Shown: positions 8,774-16,375, counted from the stretch's first letter. The stretch is 64,000 nt of DNA from Streptomyces fradiae ATCC 10745 = DSM 40063 (GCF_008704425.1 NZ_CP023696.1:1536501-1600500), one strand, 5' to 3'. Numbers and translations: made by a program. The notes: generated by a model not told the origin, from the sequence alone.

Positions 8774-8796
8774 AGTCTACGGCTCCCCACTGACAA
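8774..8796 (-). promoter_or_regulatory. RecA-independent DNA-damage promoter motif (PafBC type) for dnaE
   Basis: Read on the minus strand this is TTGTCAGTG, eight bases, then TAGACT. It matches every fixed position of the actinobacterial RecA-NDp/PafBC consensus (tTGTCRGTG-N8-TAnnnT). The -10-like TAGACT ends 52 bp before the dnaE start codon. In this promoter class the upstream element replaces a normal -35, and transcription depends on the PafB/PafC activator after DNA damage. Confidence 0.7.
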
Positions 8797-9101
8797 CCGG
8801 GTCCGCCACAGGGCGGCGCGGCGCGGGCGCTCGCGGGGGTGGGGCGGGGGTGTCCGCGGCAGTGGCGCGGGGGGGGCGGGGCGGGCGCCCGCGCGGTGCC
8901 GGCGTGTGGGCGGCGCGGGCGGTCGGGGCGTGCGCGCCCGCGGTGCCGGCGCGCGGGCGGGGCCGCGGGCTCCCGGGTGCCGCCGCTGGGCGCGGGGCGC
9001 GGGCACTCGGGAGCGGGCTCGCACGTTGGAGCCGTCGGAAGTCCGTCCCATGTGTCATGCACGCCACGCTGTGGCGTGCGCGTGTCAGGAGGCACCCCGC
9101 G
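8797..9101. other. Intergenic region between dnaE and the DUF2252 gene
   Basis: This is GC-rich and low in complexity, with repeated GCGGTGCCGGCG-like words around 8890-8960. I find no plausible gene. Just before the DUF2252 gene is an inverted repeat with 9-bp arms, GCACGCCAC (9059-9067) and GTGGCGTGC (9071-9079), eight bases upstream of the ribosome site. It could be an operator or a 5' leader hairpin. Confidence 0.5.
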
Positions 9102-10430
9102 ATGCCGGTCCCGCAGCCCACCCCCCAGGAGCGCGGCGAGCAGATCCTCGCCGTGTTCGACACCGCCTTCGGGCAGCTCCTGGCGGCCGACCCCGCGGCC
9201 TTCCGGGTCAAGTTCCGGAAGATGGCGCACTCCGCGTTCGCCTTCTACCGGGGCTCCGCCTGCCTCTTCTACGCCGACCTGGAGGGGGAGCGCGAGGACG
9301 GCCCGTTCCTGGACGAGCGGACCGGCCGGGTGTGGATCCACGGGGACCTGCACGCGGAGAACTTCGGCACGTACATGGACGCCAACGGACGGCTGGTGTT
9401 CAACGTCAACGACTTCGACGAGGCGTACGTCGGCCCCTTCACCTGGGATCTGAAGCGCCTCGTCGCCTCCCTGGCGCTCCTGGGGTACGCCAAGGCGCTG
9501 AGCGACGACCAGATCACCGCGCTGGTGCGGCTCTGCGGGGCGGCGTACCGGGAGCGGATACACGCCCTGGCGGCCGGCGCCCGCGACGAGGAGGTGCCGC
9601 CCTTCACGCTGGACACGGCGGAGGGGGCGCTGCTGGGCACGCTGCGGGCGGCCCGGTCCCTGACCCGGTTCGGGCTGCTCGCCTCGATGACGGAGATCCG
9701 TGCGTACGAGCGCCGCTTCACCTCGGGGGGCGGCGCCGTCGACCTGGACGCGGCGACCCGGTACAAGGTGCTGGCCGCGTTCGACGGGTACCTGGAAACG
9801 CTGCCGCCGTCCAGCAGGAGGCGCCCGGACTCGTACCGGGTCAAGGACGTGGTGGGACGGCGCGGCATCGGCATCGGCTCGGCGGGCCTCCCGTCGTACA
9901 ACGTCCTGCTGGAGGGCAACAGCGACGCCCTGGAGAACGACGTGGTGATCTACATGAAGCAGGCGCAGGTCCCGGCGGTCTCCCGGCACGTGACGGACCC
10001 GGCGGTACGGGACTACTTCCGCCACGAGGGGCACCGGACGGTGATCTCGCAGCGCGCCCTGCAGGCGCACGCGGACCCGTGGCTGGGGTGGGCGGAGCTG
10101 GACGGCGCGGGTCAGCTGGTCGCGGAGATATCCCCGTACGCGGTGGACCTGGACTGGTCGGACATCGACGACCCGGAGGAGATGGCGGCGACCGTCGCGG
10201 ACCTGGGCCGGGCGGCGGCCACGATGCACGCGGCGGCGGACGACGAGAGCGGTCACTCGCTGGTCCCTTTCAACACGGAGCGCGCCATCGACGCGGCCAT
10301 CGCCGCCGACGAGGAGGGGTTCACGGAGATGCTGGTGGACTTCGCCCACGTGTACGGGGCGCGGGCCAGGGCGGACCACCAGATCTTCGTGGACCTGTTC
10401 CGTAACGGTCGGATTCCGGGGCTGCGCTGA
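9102..10430 (+). CDS. DUF2252 family protein
   Basis: The 442-aa protein begins at ATG 9102, with AGGAGG at 9087-9092. The motif IHGDLHAENFGTY followed by FNVNDFDEA resembles the HGDLHxxN catalytic loop and the metal-binding aspartate of aminoglycoside-phosphotransferase/kinase-like folds, and marks it as DUF2252. A second conserved block, YRVKDVVGRRGIGIGSAGLPSYNVLLEG, resembles a glycine-rich nucleotide-binding segment. The length fits the family. No substrate is known; kinase-like activity is inference from the motifs. The frame extends upstream to 8724, but the low-complexity extension is unlikely to be translated. Confidence 0.85.
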   Translation: MPVPQPTPQERGEQILAVFDTAFGQLLAADPAAFRVKFRKMAHSAFAFYRGSACLFYADLEGEREDGPFLDERTGRVWIHGDLHAENFGTYMDANGRLVFNVNDFDEAYVGPFTWDLKRLVASLALLGYAKALSDDQITALVRLCGAAYRERIHALAAGARDEEVPPFTLDTAEGALLGTLRAARSLTRFGLLASMTEIRAYERRFTSGGGAVDLDAATRYKVLAAFDGYLETLPPSSRRRPDSYRVKDVVGRRGIGIGSAGLPSYNVLLEGNSDALENDVVIYMKQAQVPAVSRHVTDPAVRDYFRHEGHRTVISQRALQAHADPWLGWAELDGAGQLVAEISPYAVDLDWSDIDDPEEMAATVADLGRAAATMHAAADDESGHSLVPFNTERAIDAAIAADEEGFTEMLVDFAHVYGARARADHQIFVDLFRNGRIPGLR

Positions 10431-10481
10431 TCATCATCTTTTAGGGACCGCTTACGGGCGGTCATGGCACACTCTCGGACG

Positions 10482-11183
10482 ATGGACGACATGACCGGGA
10501 CCCGGCTCAGGGGGGTGCGGGCAGCGATCTTCACGGCTCTGGTCGTGACGCTGTCCGCCGCCTCCCATGTGCTGCTGTCCAGGGTGCCGCTGCCGCTGAC
10601 CGCGGTCCTGGCCGTCGCGGGCGGCGTCTTCGCCGTCGCCTACGCGCTGGCCGGCCGGGAGCGGGGCTTCTGGCCGATCGCCGGCCTGCTCGTCCCGCTG
10701 GAACTGGCGGCGGACACGGTCTTCACCGCCGGCCAGCACGCCTGCTACGGGCCGTCCGGCGGCCCCGTCGCCGGGTCGCTGCGCGCGGTCGGCGTGGACG
10801 TGCTGTGCGGTGACGCGGTGGGTACGCCCCTGCCGGGCGTCGCCGTGCCGGGCGTCGCCGCGCCGCAGAGCGCGGCGGCCTCGCTGCTGCACTCCGGCGA
10901 CCCCGCGGTGCCGTGGCTGCTGCTCGCCGCGCACGTCACGGTCGGCCTGGTCGCCGCCGCCTGGCTGCGGCGGGGCGAGGCCGGGCTGGCGCGGGTGCTG
11001 CGGGCGGCCGGCGCGTCCGCCTTCCGTCCGCTGCTGGTGGCGTGGGCGGCCCTGACGGCGCGGGGGCTCACCCCCCGGCTGCTGCCGCGCGCGGGCGCCC
11101 GCCGGCGCGCCGCCCACCGCGCGCGCCTCCTGGTGCACTACGTCGGCCGGAGGGGACCGCCGTGCAGGGCCGCAGCGGCCTGA
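10482..11183 (+). CDS. Integral membrane protein upstream of the DsbA-like gene
   Basis: This 233-aa protein has about four hydrophobic segments (roughly residues 15-35, 38-56, 62-80 and 140-165) and an Arg-rich C-terminal tail. A loop with a CYGP...VLCGD cysteine pair between TM3 and TM4 would face outward. ATG 10482 is chosen because CACACT, a possible -10, lies eight bases upstream and there is no ribosome site, which would suit a leaderless transcript. ATG 10464 is in frame. Its position directly before a DsbA-like protein and the paired cysteines suggest redox partnership (a DsbB-like role), but this is speculation and no family is recognised. Confidence 0.65.
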   Translation: MDDMTGTRLRGVRAAIFTALVVTLSAASHVLLSRVPLPLTAVLAVAGGVFAVAYALAGRERGFWPIAGLLVPLELAADTVFTAGQHACYGPSGGPVAGSLRAVGVDVLCGDAVGTPLPGVAVPGVAAPQSAAASLLHSGDPAVPWLLLAAHVTVGLVAAAWLRRGEAGLARVLRAAGASAFRPLLVAWAALTARGLTPRLLPRAGARRRAAHRARLLVHYVGRRGPPCRAAAA

Positions 11184-11252
11184 CCACAGCACCCTTCGAG
11201 CACTGATCACCACCGGGTGATCCCCCCATATACGACGGAGAAGCAGAACACC

Positions 11253-12068
11253 ATGAGCGCACGCAACAGCAAGGCCAACAAGGCGGCGGCCCGCGAACGG
11301 CTCCGGGCGGAGCGCGAGCGCCAGGCCAAGCGGGACAGGATGCGGCGGCGGCTGACCGTCGGCGCGTCCGTCCTGGCCACGCTCGCCCTGGCCGGCGGCA
11401 TCGGCTACGCGGTCGTCCAGGCCAACAAGCCCTCCCAGTGGGAGTCGGCTAAGGAGGTCAAGGACGTCAAGGCGCCGAAGAACACGACGGGTGAGAACGG
11501 CACCACGGTCGTCATAGGCAAGCCGACCGCGAAGAAGACGCTCCAGGTCTTCGAGGACTCCCGCTGCCCGGTCTGCGCGGTCTTCGAACAGCAGGTCGGC
11601 CCGGTGATCGAGAAGGACCTCGAGGCGGGCAAGTACAAGGTCCAGTACGTGGGCGCCACCTTCATCGACGACGTCGCCACGGGCGAGGGCTCCAAGAACG
11701 CCCTCTCCGCCCTCGGGGCGGCGCTCGACGTGAGCCCCGACGCGTTCATGAAGTTCAAGGCCGCGATGTACTCGGCCAAGTTCCACCCGGAGGAGTCCAA
11801 GGACGACCTCGCCAAGGACTCCTACATCCTGAAGATCGCCGACAGCGTCCCGGAGCTGAAGGACAACAAGGAGTTCGAGAAGAACGTCGAGGAGGGCACC
11901 TTCGACGCCTGGGCGCTGAAGATGTCGAAGACCTTCGACGAGAGCGGCGTCACCGGCACCCCGTCCCTGAAGATGGACGGCAAGCCGGTCACGGACGCGG
12001 GCGGCAAGAACGCCCCGATGACGGCACCGGAGTTCACCGCCGCCGTCGAGAAGGCCCTCAAGGGCTGA
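11253..12068 (+). CDS. Membrane-anchored DsbA-like thioredoxin-fold protein
   Basis: The 271-aa protein has a highly charged cytoplasmic N-terminus (~35 residues, Arg/Lys/Ala-rich), one membrane anchor (about residues 35-56) and an extracytoplasmic thioredoxin-fold domain. The CPVC active-site motif (VFEDSRCPVCAVFEQQ, about residues 104-107) and the cis-proline loop (GVTGTPSLKMDG) mark it as a DsbA-like disulfide oxidoreductase. ATG 11253 follows a GGAGAAG ribosome site; the upstream in-frame start at 11217 is less likely. It would oxidise or isomerise disulfides of exported proteins. A clear terminator follows. Confidence 0.88.
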   Translation: MSARNSKANKAAARERLRAERERQAKRDRMRRRLTVGASVLATLALAGGIGYAVVQANKPSQWESAKEVKDVKAPKNTTGENGTTVVIGKPTAKKTLQVFEDSRCPVCAVFEQQVGPVIEKDLEAGKYKVQYVGATFIDDVATGEGSKNALSALGAALDVSPDAFMKFKAAMYSAKFHPEESKDDLAKDSYILKIADSVPELKDNKEFEKNVEEGTFDAWALKMSKTFDESGVTGTPSLKMDGKPVTDAGGKNAPMTAPEFTAAVEKALKG

Positions 12069-12081
12069 CCCGCCCACCCTG

Positions 12082-12112
12082 GACGCCCCCGCCCCCCGCG
12101 GCCGGGGGCGTC
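12082..12112 (+). terminator. Hairpin terminator after the DsbA-like gene
   Basis: GACGCCCCCG (12082-12091) pairs with CGGGGGCGTC (12103-12112) around an 11-base loop, 13 bases after the stop codon. Confidence 0.7.
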
Positions 12113-12140
12113 CCCCGTTCCCGAACCGCGCAGGGGGGAC

Positions 12141-12785
12141 ATGCGCACAGGAACCCGCCGGGCAAGGGCACTGACGGCCGCCCTCACCATCCTGGCCCTG
12201 ACAGCTGGCGCCCTCGCCTACACCCACTTCTTCACCAGAGGAATCGACCGCCTCCCGGACCGACCGTGTGGGGGCGCGGTCGACCGGGCGCTCGTGGCGA
12301 GCGCCCTGCCGGACGCCCGATCGGCGAGTGAGCGTGGCCTGCTGCGAGAAGGCAGCAACGGCTTCACGTTCTTCTGCTACGTGCGGACCAGCGGTGACTC
12401 CACCATCTCCGGCGAAGCGGAAACCATGGATGGCGACGCGCGGTCCTGGCGCGCGTACTTCGCACCCAAGAGCAGGGAAGGGGATGCCGTCGAAGTCTCC
12501 TCCGGAGATGTCCGGGCACTCTCCATGGCCCCTCACTACGCCACCGCCTACGTGTCGTGCACGCCGCCCAGGGGCGAGCAACGAGGCAACGCTCTGATCG
12601 TGGATGCCCGCACCATCGGCCCCACCCGCGCGAAAGGCGACGAGTTGCGGCAGGTGGTGGTGGACTTCGCGTACCAGTTGCTGCGGCACGCCTACGAGGC
12701 CGGCGGGTGCGAGGAGGCCCGTGACTTCCCCGACGCGTTGCCGCGCCTGACCGAGGGACGCGTCGTCGAGGAGCCCGTCGGCTGA
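12141..12785 (+). CDS. Membrane-anchored hypothetical protein, paralogue A of the island
   Basis: The 214-aa protein has an N-terminal signal/anchor (RRARALTAALTILALTAGA) and then an extracytoplasmic region with GIDRLPDRPCGGAV. Four cysteines in the mature part could form disulfides, next to a DsbA-like gene. It is a paralogue of the protein at 15598-16242: the N-terminal ~155 residues are clearly but only moderately similar, while the last 59 are identical. ATG 12141 follows a G-rich ribosome site (CAGGGGGGAC). No family is recognised. By position it may be a solitary partner protein left over from another copy of the WXG-like/large-protein cassette. Confidence 0.8.
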   Translation: MRTGTRRARALTAALTILALTAGALAYTHFFTRGIDRLPDRPCGGAVDRALVASALPDARSASERGLLREGSNGFTFFCYVRTSGDSTISGEAETMDGDARSWRAYFAPKSREGDAVEVSSGDVRALSMAPHYATAYVSCTPPRGEQRGNALIVDARTIGPTRAKGDELRQVVVDFAYQLLRHAYEAGGCEEARDFPDALPRLTEGRVVEEPVG

Positions 12786-12831
12786 AAGGCGACCACCCCG
12801 CGCACCGGCCCGCTCCCCCCGGAGCGGGCCG
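12606..12831 (+). repeat. 226-bp direct repeat, copy 1
   Basis: This matches 16063-16288 at 222 of 226 positions, with no gaps and a spacing of exactly 3457 bp. It covers the last 59 codons of paralogue A, its stop codon and most of its terminator. The four differences are two silent third-position changes and a GG/CC pair just after the stop. Similarity drops abruptly on the 5' side, where the paralogues are diverged. Confidence 0.95.
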
Positions 12832-12832
12832 G
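12805..12832 (+). terminator. Hairpin terminator after paralogue A
   Basis: CCGGCCCGCTCC (12805-12816) pairs perfectly with 12821-12832 around a CCCC loop, 19 bases after the stop. The same hairpin follows paralogue B. Confidence 0.8.
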
Positions 12833-12939
12833 TGTACGTGTCTGCGAGGAGCGACATTCTCGCCACGGTCCGTGAGAGCGGTCCGTCCTCTGCCACAAGA
12901 ATGACCCGTGCGACGAGCCACACAGGTAGGGGGACCCGC

Positions 12940-13380
12940 ATGGCGTGGGATGAATGGGAGCAGTTGAAGGCAGAGGCACGCGCAGGTTCCGCGCGCATGC
13001 GGCTGAACCAGCTCGAACCGCAGCCGTCAGGTGGCGGGACTGAGGGCGACCTGCGGGTCGACCAGCAGGACCTCGCCGCCGTGGGGGACAGTGCCTTCAG
13101 GCTCTTCGAAGACCTGAGCAGGCATGGACGCGGCGCCGACTCCAGCACGCAGACCGCGGCGAGGGACCTCACGACCCAGGAGTTCGAGCTGGGAGCCGCC
13201 CTGGCCACGGTCCAGAAGCGCTGGGAGAAGCAACTGCGCACGCTGCTGGACGCCTGCGCCCACATCTCCAACCACATGGACTACACCCAGAACGCCCACG
13301 CAGGCGACGAGTACTTCATCGCCTCGACCGTCAGCAGCATCGAGGCGCTCGACAAGGGCTTCGACAAGGGAGCGCGGTGA
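12940..13380 (+). CDS. Small helical protein, WXG100/AG1-like
   Basis: The 146-aa protein begins MAWDEWEQLKAEAR. ATG 12940 is preceded by AGGTAGGGGG; the upstream in-frame GTG at 12832 would read through the terminator and is rejected. It is mostly helical, with two long amphipathic segments (about residues 50-75 and 82-108) and a central KRWEKQLRTLLDACAHISNHMDYT region. It has no signal peptide. Size, helical content and the gene directly downstream suggest a WXG100-superfamily-like partner of a type VII (ESX)-exported protein; the exact W-x-G turn is not present. It is one base from the next gene, so the two are very likely cotranslated. Confidence 0.7.
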   Translation: MAWDEWEQLKAEARAGSARMRLNQLEPQPSGGGTEGDLRVDQQDLAAVGDSAFRLFEDLSRHGRGADSSTQTAARDLTTQEFELGAALATVQKRWEKQLRTLLDACAHISNHMDYTQNAHAGDEYFIASTVSSIEALDKGFDKGAR

Positions 13381-13381
13381 C

Positions 13382-15574
13382 ATGGACCTCGAAGCCCTGA
13401 GGCACGGCAACTTCGCCACACTGGGCACGGCGATCAACGACTGGTCGACCATGCACAAGCAGCTCAAACAGCTGGAGACCAGAGCACGGGACGACCTACG
13501 GGCGAAGGCGTACCGGGCGAAGTGGGCGGGGGTGAACGCCACGGTCTCCCGCGAGTTCATCGGCAAGACCGCGGACGAGTTCGGTGACGCCGTCAGTCAG
13601 GCAGCCAGCATCCTCGCCATCCTGCGCGACACGCGCGACGAATTGGCCAAGTACCGCGACGAACTCAACGAGGCCATCGACCGTGCCTGGAACAAGAAGC
13701 TGACCGTCGTCGGCGTGGCGGGGGGCGGTTTCAAGGTCTATGTCAACGCCCACCCGGAGCCGCCCGGCAGCGAGCAGGCGATGAAGGACACGGTGGACGA
13801 GCTGCAGGGCATCCTGGACAAGGCGACCACCAGCGACTCCACAGCGGCCCGAGCCCTCACAGCCCTCGCCAACCAGGCGGACCACGGCTTCTCGGGCGCC
13901 AGGTACGGCGATCGCGACGCCGCGGCGAACGCCCTGAAGAAGGCGGACGAGATGGCCGCTCTCGCCAAGGACGCCAGGAAGCTCACCCCCGAGCAGCTGG
14001 CCGACTTCAACCGGACGCTGGCGCAGTACAAGAACGACGAGCTGTTCTCGGCCCAGTTCGCCACGAGCCTGGGCGCGAAGGGCACCCTGCAGTTCTGGAC
14101 GGACATGTCCAGCCTCCACCTGGGAGCGAGCGGTTCCGAACTGCAGCAACTGCGGGAGTTCCAGAAGAACCTGAGCACGACGCTCGCGACGGCGACCCTG
14201 TCCGACAGCGACGGCATGACGGCCTGGAAGCAGACGGTCATCGACGAGAGCAGCAAGGTATACAAGTCCGACAACCCTGCATACCCGATGCGGGGGCCGA
14301 TGAACGCCATGGGCTTCCAGGTGATGAGCAGCCTGATGGGGCACGGCAGGTACGACACCGAGTTCCTCGACGCGTACGGGAAGAAGCTCCTCAAGGTCGA
14401 CATGGCACCGGGCGGCGGACCGGGCATGAGCACCAACGACGTCTGGAAGGCCCCCAACCAGCTCACGGACCTGGTCTTCGGCGACGAGGACGGTCAGGAC
14501 CCGATGGTCGGCTTCATGAAGGCCCTCTCCCACAACCCGGAGGCCGCGACCAACACTTTCGCCGACAAGCAGGTCTTCGAGCACACCCTCGAGAGCATCC
14601 GGTACACGGACCGCGACACGGCGGTGGCAAGCGCCCTTGAAGCCGCTGTCACCGGAGTTCCGGAGGGCGAGAAGCTCACGGGTCCAGTGCAACCACACAG
14701 TCAGGCACAGGTGGGAATCATGCGGAACGTGATGGCTGCCGTAGCCGACCCTGATGGTGGTGCTTCCCTGGTGACCAAGGAGACAGCGGAGTCCTTCGGC
14801 GACATGGCCGCCGCCTACATGCCAGAGATCAGCAATACCCTTGCCGGGAACGGGGCGGAGTCAATCTTTCGAACCACCAGTGAGGACCCTGGAGGCCTTG
14901 AGCGCACCGATGTGCAGCGCTTTCTGTACGAGACAGCGAGATACGCGCCCGGACGGGCCGCCATCATTCTCGGCGAGAGTATCTACACGTCGAGTGTCAT
15001 GGAGGCCCACATTGCCAATCCGGACCTGTACAAGGGTAACGGACACGATAAGGACGCGCTCCTCAAGACGATCGGACACAACGCGGGCCTGATTGAAGGA
15101 ATCGTTGGCCGCTCCGTCGCAGACGCTCACATCGAGGGCGAGATAAAGGGGCAAAACGACGAGAACGACGCCTTGAAAAGGAAGGGGGACCTGATGAAGT
15201 CCTTCGTCGCGGCGGGCGTCGGGGTCGGGACCGTCGCCCTCGTGGGAGCCCAGACCTCGGCTCAAGCGATGACAGGGGCCGCCGCCAGCGGGTTCTTCGG
15301 CGGTGTGGCCGGCATGGCGATCGATCGAATCACCGAGGGACGCCAGCTGAGCGGAGCGCTGGATAGCGCGCTTTACCACTCGGCTAAGGACCTGGACAAC
15401 TCTCGGGATTCAGTGATCACACAAACACAGCAGGCAGCGGTCGACTCCATCAATCGACACAAGTCGAACCTGGACGTCGAGCATGCACGAAACACCGTTC
15501 GCATGGCCGTGGAGGGAGGTTGGCTACAGAGCGACGGAGACCTGGAGAGCAGCCATGTTCGACCGAGCGCCTGA
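13382..15574 (+). CDS. 730-aa ESX-substrate-like protein of unknown function
   Basis: ATG 13382 lies one base after the stop of the WXG-like gene. Residues 1-110 are a charged helical hairpin with KWAGVNATVSREFIGKTADEF, resembling the N-terminal helical domains of WXG/LXG-type ESX substrates. The middle (about 130-600) is a long, mostly helical region without recognised catalytic motifs. Residues about 605-650 are Gly/Ala-rich and hydrophobic (AAGVGVGTVALVGAQ), a possible membrane-inserting segment before a final helical tail. It resembles a widespread streptomycete family (I believe one labelled DUF6571, unverified). The 3' half has markedly lower GC (55-58 % in sampled 60-base lines near 15000-15660). 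A polymorphic-toxin or ESX-effector role is inference. Confidence 0.75.
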   Translation: MDLEALRHGNFATLGTAINDWSTMHKQLKQLETRARDDLRAKAYRAKWAGVNATVSREFIGKTADEFGDAVSQAASILAILRDTRDELAKYRDELNEAIDRAWNKKLTVVGVAGGGFKVYVNAHPEPPGSEQAMKDTVDELQGILDKATTSDSTAARALTALANQADHGFSGARYGDRDAAANALKKADEMAALAKDARKLTPEQLADFNRTLAQYKNDELFSAQFATSLGAKGTLQFWTDMSSLHLGASGSELQQLREFQKNLSTTLATATLSDSDGMTAWKQTVIDESSKVYKSDNPAYPMRGPMNAMGFQVMSSLMGHGRYDTEFLDAYGKKLLKVDMAPGGGPGMSTNDVWKAPNQLTDLVFGDEDGQDPMVGFMKALSHNPEAATNTFADKQVFEHTLESIRYTDRDTAVASALEAAVTGVPEGEKLTGPVQPHSQAQVGIMRNVMAAVADPDGGASLVTKETAESFGDMAAAYMPEISNTLAGNGAESIFRTTSEDPGGLERTDVQRFLYETARYAPGRAAIILGESIYTSSVMEAHIANPDLYKGNGHDKDALLKTIGHNAGLIEGIVGRSVADAHIEGEIKGQNDENDALKRKGDLMKSFVAAGVGVGTVALVGAQTSAQAMTGAAASGFFGGVAGMAIDRITEGRQLSGALDSALYHSAKDLDNSRDSVITQTQQAAVDSINRHKSNLDVEHARNTVRMAVEGGWLQSDGDLESSHVRPSA

Positions 15575-15597
15575 ATAACGAGGACGAGAAAGCAACC

Positions 15598-16242
15598 ATG
15601 ACGAAACCAACGCGAAGACACGGGATGATCGCTTTCGGCATCGTTCTCGCCTCTTTGGGAGGCGTGTTCGGGTACTCCGAGATCTTCACCAAGGGAATCG
15701 ACCGGCTACCGGATCGTCCGTGCGGGGGCGCCGTGGCACGAGACCTCGTGGCGCGAGCCCTGCCGAGCTCTCGAACTGCGGAGGAGCGGGGACGGCTGGT
15801 GCCCACGTCGAAGGACCTGGCGTTCTACTGCTCCGTCAGCACCAACGACTCAACCTTGTCCGGAGAAGTCAGAGGAACCGACTCTTCGGTGAGTACGTGG
15901 CGCGATCACTTCGCCGGACCGCTCGCCGGAAGGTCGGTCGAGGTGGCTGCGGCAGACATCAGGGCCATCTCGACACCCAAGCTCGCCACCGTGTACGTCC
16001 CCTGCACGCTTCCGCAGCAGAAGAAGGGCTCGGCGGCTGAGGCGTACTCGCTGACCGCGGAAGCCCGCACCATCGGCCCCACCCGTGCGAAAGGCGACGA
16101 GTTGCGGCAGGTGGTGGTGGACTTCGCGTACCAGTTGCTGCGGCACGCCTACGAGGCCGGCGGGTGCGAGGAGGCCCGTGACTTCCCCGACGCGTTGCCG
16201 CGCCTGACCGAAGGACGCGTCGTCGAGGAGCCCGTCGGCTGA
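15598..16242 (+). CDS. Membrane-anchored hypothetical protein, paralogue B of the island
   Basis: This 214-aa protein is exactly as long as paralogue A. ATG 15598 follows GAGGACGAG and lies 23 bases after the large gene, so it is probably the third gene of that operon. The N-terminus is a signal/anchor (MIAFGIVLASLGGVFGYSE), followed by FTKGIDRLPDRPCGGAV as in paralogue A. The first part has low GC and is diverged from A; the last 59 residues are identical to A. If the large protein is an effector, this anchored protein is the natural candidate for its immunity or docking partner, but that is inference. Confidence 0.8.
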   Translation: MTKPTRRHGMIAFGIVLASLGGVFGYSEIFTKGIDRLPDRPCGGAVARDLVARALPSSRTAEERGRLVPTSKDLAFYCSVSTNDSTLSGEVRGTDSSVSTWRDHFAGPLAGRSVEVAAADIRAISTPKLATVYVPCTLPQQKKGSAAEAYSLTAEARTIGPTRAKGDELRQVVVDFAYQLLRHAYEAGGCEEARDFPDALPRLTEGRVVEEPVG

Positions 16243-16288
16243 AACCCGACCACCCCGCGCACCGGCCCGCTCCCCCCGGAGCGGGCCG
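16063..16288 (+). repeat. 226-bp direct repeat, copy 2
   Basis: This is the second copy of 12606-12831 (four mismatches, same orientation). Homologous recombination between the copies would excise 3457 bp carrying the WXG-like gene, the 730-aa gene and most of one paralogue. It would leave a single intact chimeric 214-codon gene with its terminator. Confidence 0.95.
16263..16288 (+). terminator. Hairpin terminator after paralogue B
   Basis: An 11-bp stem (16263-16273 with 16278-16288) and CCCC loop, the counterpart of the terminator at 12805-12832. Confidence 0.75.
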
Positions 16289-16346
16289 TTCCGTTCTCAG
16301 CGCGGGAACAGATGGCATCTTCCCGCCAAACAGCGGGACTTGCCGC

Positions 16347-16375
16347 TTACCAGTCGGTAACGTGATCGGTAGTCT
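16347..16375 (+). promoter_or_regulatory. phoD promoter with overlapping TetR-type operator
   Basis: TTACCA (16347-16352) and TAGTCT (16370-16375) are 17 bp apart, and the GTG start follows the -10 by eight bases, so the transcript may be leaderless or nearly so. The -35 is embedded in TTACC-AGTC-GGTAA (16347-16360), an inverted repeat of the kind bound by TetR-family repressors. A second inverted repeat, TCCCGC-CAAACA-GCGGGA, lies at 16321-16338. No PHO-box-like direct repeats were found. Confidence 0.45.

Noticed and set aside
5062..8793. 1243-codon open frame on the plus strand opposite dnaE
   Set aside because: This is the usual high-GC antisense artefact: it mirrors dnaE codon by codon, is full of V/L/D/G-type low-information sequence and has no ribosome site. 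dnaE on the other strand has all polymerase motifs.
8722..8830. LexA/SOS box in the dnaE promoter
   Set aside because: No GAAC-N4-GTTC-like inverted repeat is present; only the RecA-independent motif is found.
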